Source: Nymphaea colorata (taxonomy: Eukaryota; Streptophyta; Magnoliopsida; Nymphaeales; Nymphaeaceae). From it: DNA of 60,000 nt. Positions 1-14,085 of the stretch are shown here, piece after piece. The notes beneath the pieces are model-generated. The model saw only the letters and a program-made list of their open reading frames with translations, had not been told where the DNA came from and searched no databases. The position numbers were made by a program, and so were the translations under genes. How positions within the stretch are numbered: the stretch's first letter is position 1; every line of letters starts with the position of its first letter. The stretch spans positions 436,001 to 496,000 of the forward strand of contig NC_045143.1 in assembly GCF_008831285.2 (NCBI RefSeq). The letters are read 5' to 3'.

Positions 1-3000
1 ATATTGGTTGAAATCAATGTGCGATGTTCAAATTAGTAAACGAGAGGAGATGCATTGTTAAATCAAATAAAGCTAGAAAGATACGATGAACCCCATACAA
101 CAAGAGGGGGAAGTATTCCTCTAAGACCTAGAGACTGCTCAAATAGATACGATGAACCCCGTACGATAAGTGGGGAAGCAGTCTTTTGAGACCTAGATTG
201 CTCAAAGGCCTTGATGAAGCAACGTCTTCACCATCAAGCTAAAAATGTCAATTAGCTGAAATTGAAGATATTGGTTGGAATGAATGGGCGTTGTTTGAAT
301 TTGTAAATGAGTAGAGATATAATGAACCCCATACAACAAGAGGGGTAAGTAGTCCTGTAAGACATAGGGACTGCCCAAAAAGATTCGATGATTCCCATAC
401 AACAAGAGGGTAAGCAGTCCTGTGAGACCACAGAACTGCTCAGGGATCCTGACAAAGCAACATCCTCACCATCGTATTAAAAATGCCTATTAGATGAAAT
501 TTAAAATATTGGTTGAAATCAATATGCGATATTCTAATTATTTAATGAGAGGAGATGTAATTATAGGAATAGGATCTTCATATTGTTAAATCAAACAAAG
601 GTAGAAAGATACGATGAATCCTATACAACAATTGGGGACTGCTGAAAAGATACGATGAACCCGTACAACGAATGGGAAAGCAGTCCTGTGAGACGTGGAA
701 TGCTGAAGGATCTCGATGAAGGAGCGTCTTCACCGTCAAGTTAAAAATGTCAAGTAGATGAAATTGAAAATATTGGTTCAAATCAATTGTCGTTGTTTGA
801 ATTAGTAAATGAGATGAGATATAATGAACCCCGTACAACAAGAGGGGAGGTAGACCCGTAAGACATGGGGACTGTTCAAAAAGATACGATGAACCCCGTC
901 CAACAAGTGGGGAAGCAGTCTTGTGACCTGGAATGCTCAAGGATCATGATGAAGCAACGTCCTCACCATGAAGTTAAAAATGTCAATTAGATGAAATTAA
1001 AAATATTGGCTGAAGTGGATGGGCGTTGATTGAATTAGTAAATGAGTGGAGATATAATGAACCCCGTACAACAAGAGGGAAGCAGTTCTGTGAGACTTGA
1101 GAACTGCTTAAGGATCTTGATAAAGCAACATCCTCTCCAGTATGTTGAAAATGTCTATCACATGAAAGTCAAAATATTGGTTGATATCATTGCGCGATTT
1201 TCAAATTGGTAAACGAGCGGAGATGCACTGTTAAATGAAATAAAGCTAGAAAGATATGATGAACCCCATACAACTAGAGGGGAAAGTAGTCTCGTAAGAC
1301 CTAGGGACTGCTCAAAAAGATACGATGAACTCCGTAAAACAAGTGAGGAAGTAGTCTTTTGAGACCTGGAATGCTCAAAGGCCTTGATGAAGCAACGTCT
1401 TCAGCATCAAGCTAAAAATGTCAATTTGATGAAATTGAAGATATTGGTTGCAATCAATGGGCGTTGTTTGAATTAGTAAATCATATTGCTAAATCAAACA
1501 ATGGTAGAAAGATACGATGAAACCTATACAACAATTGGGGACTGATCAAAAGATACGATGAACCCGTACAACGAATGGGGAAGCAGTCCTGTGAGACCTG
1601 GAATGTTGAAGGATCTCGATGAAGGAGCGTCTTGACCATCAAGTTAAAAATGTCAAGTAGATGAAAGTAAAAATATTGGTTGAAATCAATGGGCGTTGTT
1701 TGAATTAGTAAATGACATGAGATATTATGAACCTCGTACAACAAGAGGGGAAGTAGACCCGTAAGACTTGGGGACTGTTCAAAAAGATCCGATGAACCCC
1801 ATCCAACAAGTGGGGAAGCAGTCTTGTGACCTGGAATGCTCGAGGATCATGTTGAAGCAACGTTCTCACCATGAAGTTAAAAATGTCGATTAGATGAAAA
1901 TAAAAATATTGGCTGAAGTCGATGGGCGTTGTTTAAATTAGTAAATGAGAGGAGTTATAATGAACCCCAAACAACAAGAGGGGAAGCAGTCCTGTGAGAC
2001 CTGGGAACTGCTTAAGGATCTTGATAAAGCAACATCCTCTGCATTATGTTGAAAATGTCTATCAGATGAAATTCAAAATATTGGTTGAAATCAATGTGCG
2101 ATGTTCAAATTAGTAAACAAGAGGAGATGCATTGTTAAATGAAATAAAGCTAGAAAGATACGATGAACCCCATACAAATAGAGGGGGAAGTAGTCCCGTA
2201 AGACCTAGGGGCCGCTCAAAAAGATACGATGAACCCCATTTAACAAGTGGGGAAGCAGTCTTTTGAGACCTGGAATGCTCAAAGGCCTTGATGAAGCAAC
2301 GTCTTCAGCATCAATCTAAAAATGTCAATTAGATGAAATTGAAGATATTGGTTGAAATCAATGGTTGTTGTTTGAATTAGTAAATCATATTGCTAAATCA
2401 AACAAAGGTAGAAAGATATGATGAAGCCTATACAACAATTGGGGACTGCTCAAAAGATACGATGAACCCGTACAACGAATGGGAAAGCAGTCCTGTGAGA
2501 CCTGGAATGCTGAAGGATCTCGATGAAGGAGCGTCTTCACCATCAAGTTAAAAATGCCAAGTAGATGAAATTAAAAATATTGGTTGAAATCAATTGGCGT
2601 TGTTTGAATTAGTAAATGAGAGAAGATATTATGATCCCCATGCAACAAGAGGGGAAGTAGACCCGTAAGACCTGGGGACTGTTCAAAAAGATCCGATGAA
2701 CTCCGTCCTACAAGTGGGGAAGCAGTCTTGTGACCTGGAATGCTCGAGGATCATGATGAAGCAACGTCCTCACCCTGATGTTAAAAATCTCGATTAGATG
2801 AAATTAGAAATATTGGCTGAAGTCGATGGGCGTTGTTTGAATTAGTAAATGAGAGGAGATATAACGAACCCCGTACAACAAAAGGAGGAAGTAGTCCCGT
2901 AAGACCTAAGGACTGCTCAAAAAGATACGATGAACCCCGTACAACAAGTAGGGAAACACTCTTTTGAGACCTGGAATGCTCAAAGGCCTTGATGAAGCAA

Positions 3001-3159
3001 CGTCTTCACCATCAAGCTAAAAATGTCAATTAGCTGAAATTGAAGATATTGGCTGAAATCAATGGGCGTTGTTTGAATTAGTAAATGAGAAGAGATATGA
3101 TGAACCCCATACACCAAGAGGGGTAAGTAGTACTGTAAGACATAGGGACTGCCCAAAAA

Positions 3160-3224
3160 GATACGATGAAGCCCATACAACAAGAGGGGAAGTAGTCCCG
3201 TAAGACGTAGGGACTGCTCAAAAA
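3160..3224. repeat. Example of the 65-bp hairpin block
   Basis: A clear single copy of the block, followed at 3225 by the next GATACG start, which gives a period of 65 bp. It contains two short inverted repeats. The first is CCC at 3172-3174 against GGGG at 3186-3189, with a loop of about 11 nt. The second is AGTCCC at 3194-3199 against GGGACT at 3210-3215, with a loop of 10 nt. The same two-hairpin plan recurs throughout the array. The block number per monomer varies from one to four; clusters of four lie at about 8,210-8,460 and 21,625-21,885. Confidence 0.85.
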
Positions 3225-3399
3225 GATACGATGATTCCCCATACAACAAGAGGGTAAGCAGTCCTGTGAGACCAGGGAACTGCTCAAGGATCCTGACAAA
3301 GCAACATCCTCACCATCGTGTTAGAAATGCCTATTAGATGAAATTTAAAATATTGGTTGAAATCAATATGCGATGTTCTAATTATTTAATGAGAGGTGA

Positions 3400-6300
3400 T
3401 GTAGTTATAAAAACAGGATCTTCGTATTGTTAAATCGAACAATGGTAGAAAGATACGATGAATCCTATACACCGATTGGGGACTGCTGAAAAGATACGAT
3501 GAACCCGTACAACGAATGGGAAAGCAGTCCTGTGAGACGTGGAATGCTGAAGGATCTCGATGAAGGAGCGTCTTCACCGTCAAGTTAAAAATGTCAAGTA
3601 GATGAAATTGAAAATATTGGTTGAAATCAATTGGCGTTGTTTGAATTAGTAAATGAGATGAGATATAATGAACCCCGTACAACAAGAGGGGAGGTAGACC
3701 CGTAAGAGCTGGGGACTGTTCAAAAAGAAACGATGAACCCCATCCAACAAGTGGGGAAGTAGTGTTTTGACCTGTAATGCTCAAGGATCATGATGAAACA
3801 ATGTCCTAACTATCAAGTTAAAAATGTCAATTAGATGAAGTTAAAAATATTGGCTGAAGTCGATGGGCATTGTTTGAATTAGTGAATGAGAGGAGATATA
3901 ATGAACCCCGTACAATAAGAGGGGAAGTAGTCCTGTGAGACCAGGGAACTGCTTAAGGATCTTGATAAAGCTACATCCTCTCCATTATGTTGAAAATGTC
4001 TATCACATGAAATTCAAAATATTGGTTGATATCATTGTGCGATGTTCAAATTCGTAAACGAGAGGAGATGAATTGTTAAATGAATTGAAGCTAGAAAGAT
4101 ACGATGAACCCCTTACAACTGGAGGGGGAAGTAGTCCCGTAAGACCTAGGGACTGCTCAAAAAGATACGATGAACCCCGTACGACAAGTGGGGAAGCAGT
4201 CTTTTGAGACATGGAATGCTCAAAGGCCTTGATTAAGCAACGTCTTCAGCATCAGGCTAAAAATGTCAATTAGATGAAATTGAAGATATTGGTTGAAATC
4301 AATGGGCGTTGTTTGAATTAGTAAATCATATTGCTAAATCAAACAAAGGTAGAAAGATACGATGAAGCCTATACAACAATTGGGGACTGCTCAAAATATA
4401 CGATGAACCCGTACAAGGAATGGGAAAATAGTCCTCTGAGACCTGGAAGGCTGAATGATCTCGATGAAGGAGCGTCTTCACCATCAAGTTAAAAATGTCA
4501 AGTAGATGAATTTAAAAATATTGGTTGAAATCAATGGGCGTTGTTCGAATTAGTAAATGGGAGGAGATATAATGAACCACAAGAGGGGAAGTAGACACGT
4601 AAGACTTGAGGACTGTTCAAAAAGGTACGATGAACCCCGTCCAACAAGTGGGGAAGCAGTCTTGTGACCTGGAATGCTCGAGGATCATGATGAAGCAACG
4701 TCCTCACCATGAAGTTAAAAATGTCGATTAGATGAAATTAAAGATATTTGCTGAAGTCGATGGGCGTTGTTTGAATTAGTAAATGAGAGGAGATATAATG
4801 AACCCCGTACAACAAGAGGGGAAGCAGTCTTGTGAGACTTGCGAACTGCTTAAGGAACTTGATAAAGCAACATCCTCTCCATTATGTTGAAAATGTCTAT
4901 CAGATGAAATTCAAAATATTGGTTGAAATCAATGTGCGATGTTCAAATTAGTAAACGAGAGGAGATGCATTGTTAAATGAAATAAAGCTGGAAAGATACG
5001 ATGAAGCCCATACAACAAGAGGGGGAAGTAGTCCCGTAAGACGTAGGGACTGCTCAAAAGGATACGATGAACCCCGTACAACAAGTGGGGAAGCAGTCTT
5101 TTGAGACCTGGATTGCTCGAAGGCCTTGATGAAGCAATGTCTTCACCATGAAGCTAAAAATGTCAATTAGCTGAAATTGAAGATATTGGCTGAAATCAAT
5201 GGGCGTTGTTTGAATTAGTAAATGAGAAGAGATATGATGAACCCCATACCACAAGAGGGGTAAGTAGTACTGTAAGACATAGGGACTGCCCAAAAAGATA
5301 CGATGATCCCATACATCAAGAGGGTAAGCAGTCCTGTGAGACCAGGGAACTGCTCAAGGATCCTGACAAAGCAACATCCTCACCATCATGTGAAAAATGC
5401 ATGTTAGATGAAATTAAAAATATTGGTTGAAATCAATTGGCGTTGTTTGAATTAGTAAATCAGATGTGATATAATGAACCCCGTACAACAAGAAGGGAAG
5501 TAGACCCGTAAGACCTGGGGACTGTTCAAAAAGATACGATGAACCGCGTCCAACAAGTGGGGAAGCAGTCTTGTGACCTGGAATGCTCGAGGATCATGAT
5601 GAACCAACGTCCTCACCATGAAGTTAAAAATGTCAATTAGATGAAATTAAAAATATTGGCTGAGGTCGATGGGCGTTGTTTTAATTAATAAATGAGAGGA
5701 GATATAATGAACCCCGTACAACAAGAAGGGAAGCAGTCCTGTGAGACCTGGGAATTGCTTAAGGATCTTCATAAAGCAACTTCCTCTCCATTATGTCGAG
5801 AATGTGTATGAGATGAAATTCAAAATATTGGTTCAAATCAATGTGCGATGTTCAATTTAGTAAACGAGAGGAGATACATTGTTAAATCAAATAAAGCTAA
5901 AAAGATACGATGAACCCCATGCAACAGGAGGGGGAAGTAGTCCCGTAAGACCTAGGGACTACTCAAAAAGATTCGATGAACCCCGTACAACAAGTGGGGA
6001 AGCAGTCTTTTGAGACCTGGATTGCTCAAAGGCCTTGATGAAGCAACTGTCTTCACCATCAAGCTAAAAATGTCAATTAGCTGAAATTGAAGATATTGGT
6101 TGGAATGAATGGGCGTTGTTTGAATTGTAAATGAGTAGAGATATAATGAACCCCATACAACAAGAGGGGTAAGTAGTCCTGTAAGACATAGGGACTGCCC
6201 AAAAAGATTCGATGATTCCCATACAACAAGAGGGTAAGCAGTCCTGTGAGACCACGGAACTGCTCAGGGATCCTGACAAAGCAACATCCTCGCCATCGTA
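3400..6300. repeat. Long-range array duplicate, left copy (6.1-kb offset)
   Basis: This segment matches about 9,490-12,402 at an offset of about 6,091-6,097 bp. Shared rare variants include TCAAAATATACGATG at 4391 and 10,488, the frame at 5054-5293 that repeats identically at 11,151-11,390, and GGGACTACTC at about 5,955 and 12,051. Similarity is lower near 4,080-4,120. The edges are approximate. Confidence 0.75.
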
Positions 6301-6329
6301 TTAAAAATGCCTATTAGATGAAATTTAAA

Positions 6330-8907
6330 ATATTGGTTGAAATCAATATGCGATATTCTAATTATTTAATGAGAGGAGATGTAATTATAGGAATAGGATC
6401 TTCATATTGTTAAATCAAACAAAGGTAGAAAGATACGATGAATCCTATACAACAATTGGGGACTGCTGAAAAGATACGATGAACCCGTACAACGAATGGG
6501 AAAGCAGTCCTGTGAGACGTGGAATGCTGAAGGATCTCGATGAAGGAGCGTCTTCACCGTCAAGTTAAAAATGTCAAGTAGATGAAATTGAAAATATTGG
6601 TTGACATTAATTGGCGTTGTTTGTATTAGTAAATGAGATGAGATATAATGAACCCCGTACAACAAGAGGGGAGGTAGACCCGTAAGACCTGGGGACTGTT
6701 CAAAAAGATACGATGAACCCCGTCCAACAAGTGGGGAAGCAGTGTTTTGACCAGTAATGCTCAAGGATCATGATGAAACAATGTCCTAACTATCAAGTTA
6801 AAAATGTGAATTAGATGAAGTTAAAAATATTGGCTTAAGTCGATGGGCGTTGTTTGAATTAGTGAATGAGAGGAGATATAATGAACCCCGTACAACAAGA
6901 GGGGAAGCAGCCGTGTGAGACCTGGGTACTGCTTAAGGATCTTGATAAAGCTACATCCTCTCCATTATGTTGAAAATGTCCATCACATGAAATTCAAAAT
7001 ATTGGTTGATATCATTGTGCGATGTTCAAATTCGTAAACGAGAGGAGATGAATTGTTAAATGAAATAAAGCTGGAAAGATACGATGAACCCCAAACAACT
7101 AGAGGGGGAAGTAGTCCCGTAAGACCTAGGGACTGTTCAAAAAGATACGATGAACCCCGTACAACAAGTGGGGAAGCAGTCTTTTGAGACCTGGAATGCT
7201 CAAAGGCCTTGAGTAAGCGACGTCTTCAGCATCAGGCTAAAAATGTCAATTAGATGAAATTGACGATATTGGTTGAAATCAATGGGCGTTGTTTGAATTA
7301 GTAAATCATATTGCTAAATCAAACAAAGGTAGAAAGATACGATGAAGCCTATACAACAATTGGGGACAGCTCAAAAGATACGATGAACCCGTACAAGGAA
7401 TGGGAAAGTAGTCCTGTGAGACGTAGAAGGCTGAAGGATCTCGATGTAGGAGCGTCTTCACCATCAAGTTAAAAATGTCAAGTAGATGAAATTAAAAATA
7501 TTGGTTGAAATCAATGGGCGTTGTTCGAATTAGTAAATGGGAGGAGATATAATGAACCACAAGAGGGGAAGTAGACACGTAAGACTTGAGGACTGTTCAA
7601 AAAGATACGATGAACCCCGTCCAACAAGTGGGGAAGCAGTCTTGTGACCTGGAATGCTCGAGGATCATGATGAAGCAACGTCCTCACCATGAAGTTAAAA
7701 ATGTCGATTAGATGAAATTAAAGATATTGGCTGAAGTCGATGGGCGTTGTTTGAATTAGTAAATGAGAGGAGATATAATGAACCCCGTACAACAAGAGGG
7801 GAAGCAGTCCTGTGAGACTTGGGAACTGCTTAAGGATCTTGATAAAGCAACATCCTGTCCATTATGTTGAAAATGTCTATCAGATGAGATTCAAAATATT
7901 GGTTGAAATCAATGTGCGATGTTCAAATTACTAAACGTGAGGAGATGCATTGTTAAATGAAATAAATCTGGAAAGATACGATGAACCCATACAACAAGAG
8001 GGGGAAGTAGTCCCGTAAGACGTAGGGACTGCTCAAAAGGATACGTTGAACCCCGTACAACAAGTGGGGAAGCAGTCTTTTGAGACCTGGATTGCTCAAA
8101 GGCCTTGATGAAGCAACGTCTTCACCATCAAGCTAAAAATGTCAATTAGCTGAAATTGAAGATATTGGCTGAAATCAATGGGCGTTGTTTGAATTAGTAA
8201 ATGAGAAGAGATATGATGAACCCCATACACCAAGAGGGGTAAGTAGTACTGTAAGACATAGGGACTGCCCAAAAAGATACGATGAAGCCCATACAACAAG
8301 AGGGGAAGTAGTCCCGTAAGACGTAGGGACTGCTCAAAAGGATACGATGAACCCCGTACAACAAGTGGAAAGCAGTCGGGGAAGTAGTCCGTAAGACCTA
8401 GGGATTGCTCAAAAAGATTCGATGAACCCGTACAACAAGTGGGGAAGCACTCTTTTGAGGCCTGGATTTCTCAAAGGCCTTGATGAAGCAACTGTCTTCA
8501 CAATCAAGCTAAAAATGTCAATTAGCTGAAATTGAAGATATTGGTTGAAATCAGTGGGCGTTGTTCGAATTAGTAAATGGGAGGAGATATAATGAACCAC
8601 AAGAGGGGAAGTAGACACGTAAGACTTGAGGACTGTTCAAAAAGGTACGATGAACCCCGTGCAACAAGTGGGGAAGCAGTCTTGTGACCTGGAATGCTCG
8701 AGGATCATGATGAACCAACGTCCTCACCATGAAGTTAAAAATGTCAATTAGATTAAATTAAAAATATTGGCTGAGGTCGATGGGCGTTGTTTGAATTGGT
8801 AAATGAGAGGAGATATAATGAACCCCGTACAACAAGGGGGGAAGCAGTCCTGTGAGACCTGGGAATTGCTTAAGGATCTTGATAAAGCAACTTCCTCTCC
8901 ATTATGT
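6330..8907. repeat. Long-range array duplicate, left copy (13.4-kb offset)
   Basis: This segment of about 2.6 kb matches about 19,749-22,325 at an offset of about 13,417-13,419 bp. The diagnostic feature is a scrambled block containing GCAGTCGGGGAAGTAGTCC, near 8,372 in this copy and 21,791 in the other. The match ends where the other copy jumps to a different monomer at about 22,325. Confidence 0.75.
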
Positions 8908-9489
8908 CGAGAATGTCTATGAGATGAAATTCAAAATATTGGTTCAAATCAATGTGCGATGTTCAAATTAGCAAACGAGAGGAGATACATTGTTAAATCA
9001 AATAAAGCTAAAAAGATACGATGAACCCCATACAACAGGAGGGGGAAGTAGTCCCGTAAGACCTGGGGACTGCTCAAAAAGATTCGATGAACCCCGTACA
9101 ACAAGTGGGGAAGCACTCTTTTGAGACCTGGATTGCTCAAAGGCCTTGATGAAGCAACTGTCTTCACCATCAAGCTAAAAATGTCAATTAGCTGAAATTG
9201 AAGATATTGGTTGGAATCAATGGGCGTTGTTTGAATTAGTAAATGAGAAGAGATATAATGAACCCCATACAACAAGAGGGGTAAGTAGTCCTGTAAGACA
9301 TAGGGACTGCCCAAAAAGATTCGATGATTCCCATACAACAAGAGGGTAAACAGTCCTGTGAGACCAGGGAACTGCTCAGGGATCCTGACAAAGCAACATC
9401 CTCACCATCGTATTAAAAATGCCTATTAGATGAAATTTAAAATATTGGTTGAAATCAATATGCGATGTTCTAATTATTTAATGAGAGGA

Positions 9490-12402
9490 GATGTAATTAT
9501 AGGAATAGGATCTTCATATTGTTAAATCAAACAAAGGTAGAAAGATACGATGAATCCTATACAACAATTGGGGACTGCTGAAAAGATACGGTGAATCCGT
9601 ACAACGAATGGGAAAGCAGTCCTGTAAGACGTGGAATGCTGAAGGATCTCGATGAAGGAGCGTCTTCACCGTCAAGTTAAAAATGTCAAGGAGATGAAAT
9701 TGAAAATATTGGTTGAAATCAATTGGCGTTGTTTGAATTACTAAATGAGATGAGATATAATGAACCCCGTACAACAAGAGGGGAGGTAGACCCGTAAGAC
9801 CTGGGGACTGTTCGAAAAGATACGATGAACCCCGTCCAACAAGTGGGGAAGCAGTGTTTTGACCTGTAATGCTCAAGGATCATGATGAAACAATGTCCTA
9901 ACTACCAAGTTAAAAATGTCAATTAGATGAAGTTAAAAATATTGGCTGAAGTCGATGGGCGTTGTTTGAATTAGTGAATGAGAGGAGAAATAATGAACCC
10001 CATACAACAAGAGGGGAAGCAGTCCTGTCCTGTGAGACCTGAGAACTGCTTAAGGATCTTGATAAAGCTACATCCTCTCCATTATGTTGAAAATGTCCAT
10101 CACATGAAATTCAAAATATTGGTTGATATCATTGTGCGATATTCAAATTCGTAAACGAGAGGAGATGAATTGTTAAATGAAATAAAGCTAGAAAGATACG
10201 TTGAACCCCAAACAACTAGAGGGGGAAGTAGTCCCGTAAGACCTAGGGACTGCTCAAAAAGATACGATGAACCCCGTACAACAAGTGGGGAAGCAGTCTT
10301 TTGAGACCTGAAATGCTCAAAGGCCTTGATTAAGCAACGTCTTCAGCATCAGGCTAAAAATGTCAATTAGATGAAATTGAAGATATTGGTTGAAATCAAT
10401 GGGCGTTGTTTGAATTAGTAAATCATATTGCTAAATCAAACAAAGGTAGAAAGATACGATGAAGCCTATACAACAATTGGGGACTGCTCAAAATATACGA
10501 TGAACCCGTACAAGGAATGGGAAAATAGTCCTCTGAGACCTGGAAGGCTGAATGATCTCGATGAAGGAGCGTCTTCTCCATCAAGTTAAAAATGTCAAGT
10601 AGATGAATTTAAAAATATTGTTTGAAATCAATGGGCGTTGTTCGAATTAGTAAATGGGAGGAGATATAATGAACCACAAGAGGGGAAGTAGACACGTAAG
10701 ACTTGAGGACTGTTCAAAAAGGTACGATGAACCCCGTCCAACAAGTGGGGAAGCAGTCTTGTGACCTGGAATGCTCGAGGATCATGATGAAGCAACGTCC
10801 TCACCATGAAGTTAAAAATGTCGATTAGATGAAATTAAAGATATTTGCTGAAGTCGATGGGCGTTGTTTCAATTAGTAAATGAGAGGAGATATAATGAAC
10901 CCCGTACAACAAGAGGGCAAGCAGTCTTGTGAGACTTGCGAACTGCTTAAGGATCTTGATAAAGCAACATCCTCTCCATTATGTTGAAAATGTCTGTCAG
11001 ATGAAATTCAAAATATTGGTTGAAATCAATGTGCGATGTTCAAATTAGTAAACGAGAGGAGATGCATTGTTAAATGAAATAAAGTTGGAAAGATACGATG
11101 AAGCCCATACAACAAGAGGGGGAAGTAGTCCCGTAAGACGTAGGGACTGCTCAAAAGGATACGATGAACCCCGTACAACAAGTGGGGAAGCAGTCTTTTG
11201 AGACCTGGATTGCTCGAAGGCCTTGATGAAGCAATGTCTTCACCATGAAGCTAAAAATGTCAATTAGCTGAAATTGAAGATATTGGCTGAAATCAATGGG
11301 CGTTGTTTGAATTAGTAAATGAGAAGAGATATGATGAACCCCATACCACAAGAGGGGTAAGTAGTACTGTAAGACATAGGGACTGCCCAAAAAGATACGA
11401 TGATCCCATACATCAAGAGGGTAAGCAGTCCTGTGAGACCAGGGAACTGCTCAAGGATCCTGACAAAGCAACATCCTCACCATCATGTGAAAAATGCCTG
11501 TTAGATGAAATTAAAAATATTGGTTGAAATCAATTGGCGTTGTTTGAATTAGTAAATCAGATGTGATATAATGAACCCCGTACAACAAGAAGGGAAGTAG
11601 ACCCGTAAGACCTGGGGACTGTTCAAAAAGATACGATGAACCGCGTCCAACAAGTGGGGAAGCAGTCTTGTGACCTGGAATGCTCGAGGATCATGATGAC
11701 CCAATGTCCTCACCATGAAGTTAAAAATGTCAATTAGATGAACTTAAAAATATTGGCTGAGGTCGATGGGCGTTGTTTGAATTAATAAATGAGAGGAGAT
11801 ATAATGAACCCCGTACAACAAGAAGGGAAGCAGTCCTGTGAGACCTGGGAATTGCTTAAGGATCTTGATAAAGCAACTTCCTGTTCATTATGTCGAGAAT
11901 GTCTATCAAATGAAATTTAAAATATTGGTTCAAATCAATGTGCGATGTTCAAATTAGTAAACGAGAGGAGATACATTGTTAAATCAAATAAAGCTAAAAA
12001 GATACGATGAACCCCATGCAACAGGAGGGGGAAGTAGTCCGTAAGACATAGGGACTACTCAAAAAGATTCGATGAACCCCGTACAACAAGTGGGGAAGCA
12101 TTCTTTTGAGACCTGGATTGCTCAAAGGCCTTGATGAAGCAACTGTCTTCACCATCAAGCTAAAAATGTCAATTAGCTGAAATTGAAGATATTGGTTGGA
12201 ATCAATGGGCGTTGTTTGAATTAGTAAATGAGAAGAGATATAATGAACCCATACAACAGGAGGGGTAATTTGTCCTATAAGACATAGGGACTGCCCAAAA
12301 AGATACGATGATTTCCATACAACAAGAGGGTAAGCAGTTCTGTGAGACAAGGGAACTGCTCAACGATCCTGACAAAGCAACATTCTCACCATCGTGTTAA
12401 AA
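9490..12402. repeat. Long-range array duplicate, right copy (6.1-kb offset)
   Basis: Partner of about 3,400-6,300. The copy ends at the assembly gap, so its true right edge is unknown. Bases 1 to about 1,000 show a third relative at an offset of 5,824 bp (around 5,825-6,824), which shares the unusual GAATGAATGGGCG variant near 280 and 6,105. Confidence 0.75.
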
Positions 12403-12502
12403 NNNNNNNNNNNNNNNNNNNNNNNNNNNNNNNNNNNNNNNNNNNNNNNNNNNNNNNNNNNNNNNNNNNNNNNNNNNNNNNNNNNNNNNNNNNNNNNNNN
12501 NN
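12403..12502. other. Assembly gap (100 N)
   Basis: Exactly 100 N, the usual placeholder for a gap of unknown size. It lies inside the tandem array, so the true array length and the monomer order across this point are unknown. The open frames that cross it are meaningless. Confidence 0.98.
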
Positions 12503-13039
12503 CACAAGAGGGGAAGTAGACACGTAAGACTTGAGGACTGTTCAAAAAGATACGATGAACCCGTCCAACAAGTGGGGAAGCAGTCTTGTGACCTGGAATG
12601 CTCGAGGATCATGATGAAGCAACGTCCTCACCATGAAGTTAAAAATGTCAATTAGATGAAATTAAAGATATTGGCTGAAGTCGATGGGCGTTGTTTGAAT
12701 TAGTAAATGAGAGGAGATATAATGAACCCCGTACAACAAGAGGGGAAGCAGTCCTGTGAGACTTGGGAACTGCTTAAGGATCTTGATAAAGCAACATCCT
12801 CTCCACTATGTTGACAATGTCTATCAGATGAAATTCAAAATATTGGTTGAAATCAATGTGCGATGTTCAAATTAGTAAACGAGAGGAGATGCATTGTTAA
12901 ATGAAATGAAGCTGGAAAGATACGATGAAGCCCATACAACAAGAGGGGGAAGTAGTCCCGTAAGACGTAGGGACTGCTCAGAAGGATACGATGAACCCCG
13001 TACAACAAGTGGGGAAGCAGTCTTTTGAGACCTGGATTG

Positions 13040-14085
13040 CTCAAAGGCCTTGATGAAGCAACGTCTTCACCATCAAGCTAAAAATGTCAATTAGCTGAAA
13101 TTGAAGATATTGGCTGAAATCAATGGGCGTTGTTTGAATTAGTAAATGAGAAAAGGTATAATGAGCCCCATACAACAAGAGGGGTAAGTAGTACTGTAAG
13201 ACATAGGGACTGCCCAAAAAGATACGATGATCCCATACAACAGGAGGGGAAGCAGTCCTGTGAGACATGGGAACTGCTCAAGGAATCTGACAAAGCAACA
13301 TCCTCACCATCATGTGAAAAATGCCTGTTAGATGAAATTAAAAATATTGGTTGAAATCAATTGGCGATGTTAGAATTAGTAAATGAGATGTGATATAATG
13401 AACCCCCTACAACAAGAGGGGAAGTAGACCCTAAGACCTGGGGACTGTTCAAAAAGATACGATGAACCCCATCCAACAAGTGGGGAAGCAGTCTTGTGAC
13501 CTGGAATGCTCGAGGATCATGATGAACCAACGTCCTCACCATGAAGTTAAAAATGTCAATTCGATGAAATTAAAAATATTGGCTGAGGTCGTTGGGCGTT
13601 GTTTGAATTAGTAAATGAGATGAGATATAATGAACGCCGTACAACAAGTGGGGAAGCAGTCCTGTGAGACCTGGGAACTGCTTAAGGATTTTGATAAAGC
13701 AACTTCCTCTCCATTATGTCGAGAATGTCTATGAGATGAAATTCAAAATATTGGTTCAAATCAATGTGCGATGTTCAAATTAGTAAAGGAGAGGAGAAAC
13801 ATTGTTGAATCAAATAAAGCTAAAAAGATACGATGAACCCCATACAACAAGGGGGGGAAGTAGTCCCGTAGGACCTGGGGACTGCTCAAAAAGATTCGAT
13901 GAACCCCGTACAACAAGTGGGGAAGCCGTCTTTTGAGACCTGGATTGCTCAAAGGCCTTGATGAAGCAACTGTCTTCACCATCAAGCTAAAAATGTCAAG
14001 TAGCTGAAATTGAAGATATTGGTTGGAATCAATGGGCGTTGTTTGAATTAGTAAATGAGAAGAGATATAATGAACCCCATACAAC
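13040..14085. repeat. Array duplicate, left copy (5.5-kb offset)
   Basis: Three successive open stretches (13,130-13,354, 13,357-13,542 and 13,761-14,084) recur in the same order and register at 18,626, 18,853 and 19,257. The offset is constant at 5,496 bp, so this segment is a duplicate of about 18,537-19,581. Confidence 0.7.

Noticed and set aside
5206-5430. A recurrent 74-codon + strand frame, seen in at least 11 array copies (5206, 11303, 13130, 14935, 18626, 22572, 23044, 23953, 24425, 25334, 25807)
   Set aside because: It opens with TTG, contains no ATG and is bounded by a stop just upstream. Its conservation simply follows that of the DNA repeat.
6402-6764. Recurrent minus-strand frames of 107-130 codons with a repeated LLYGVHRIFLSSP-like peptide
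   Set aside because: They arise because a block of about 66 bp is close to a multiple of three. Block lengths of 65 or 66 and frequent indels break the frame from copy to copy, and no domain or known protein is recognised.
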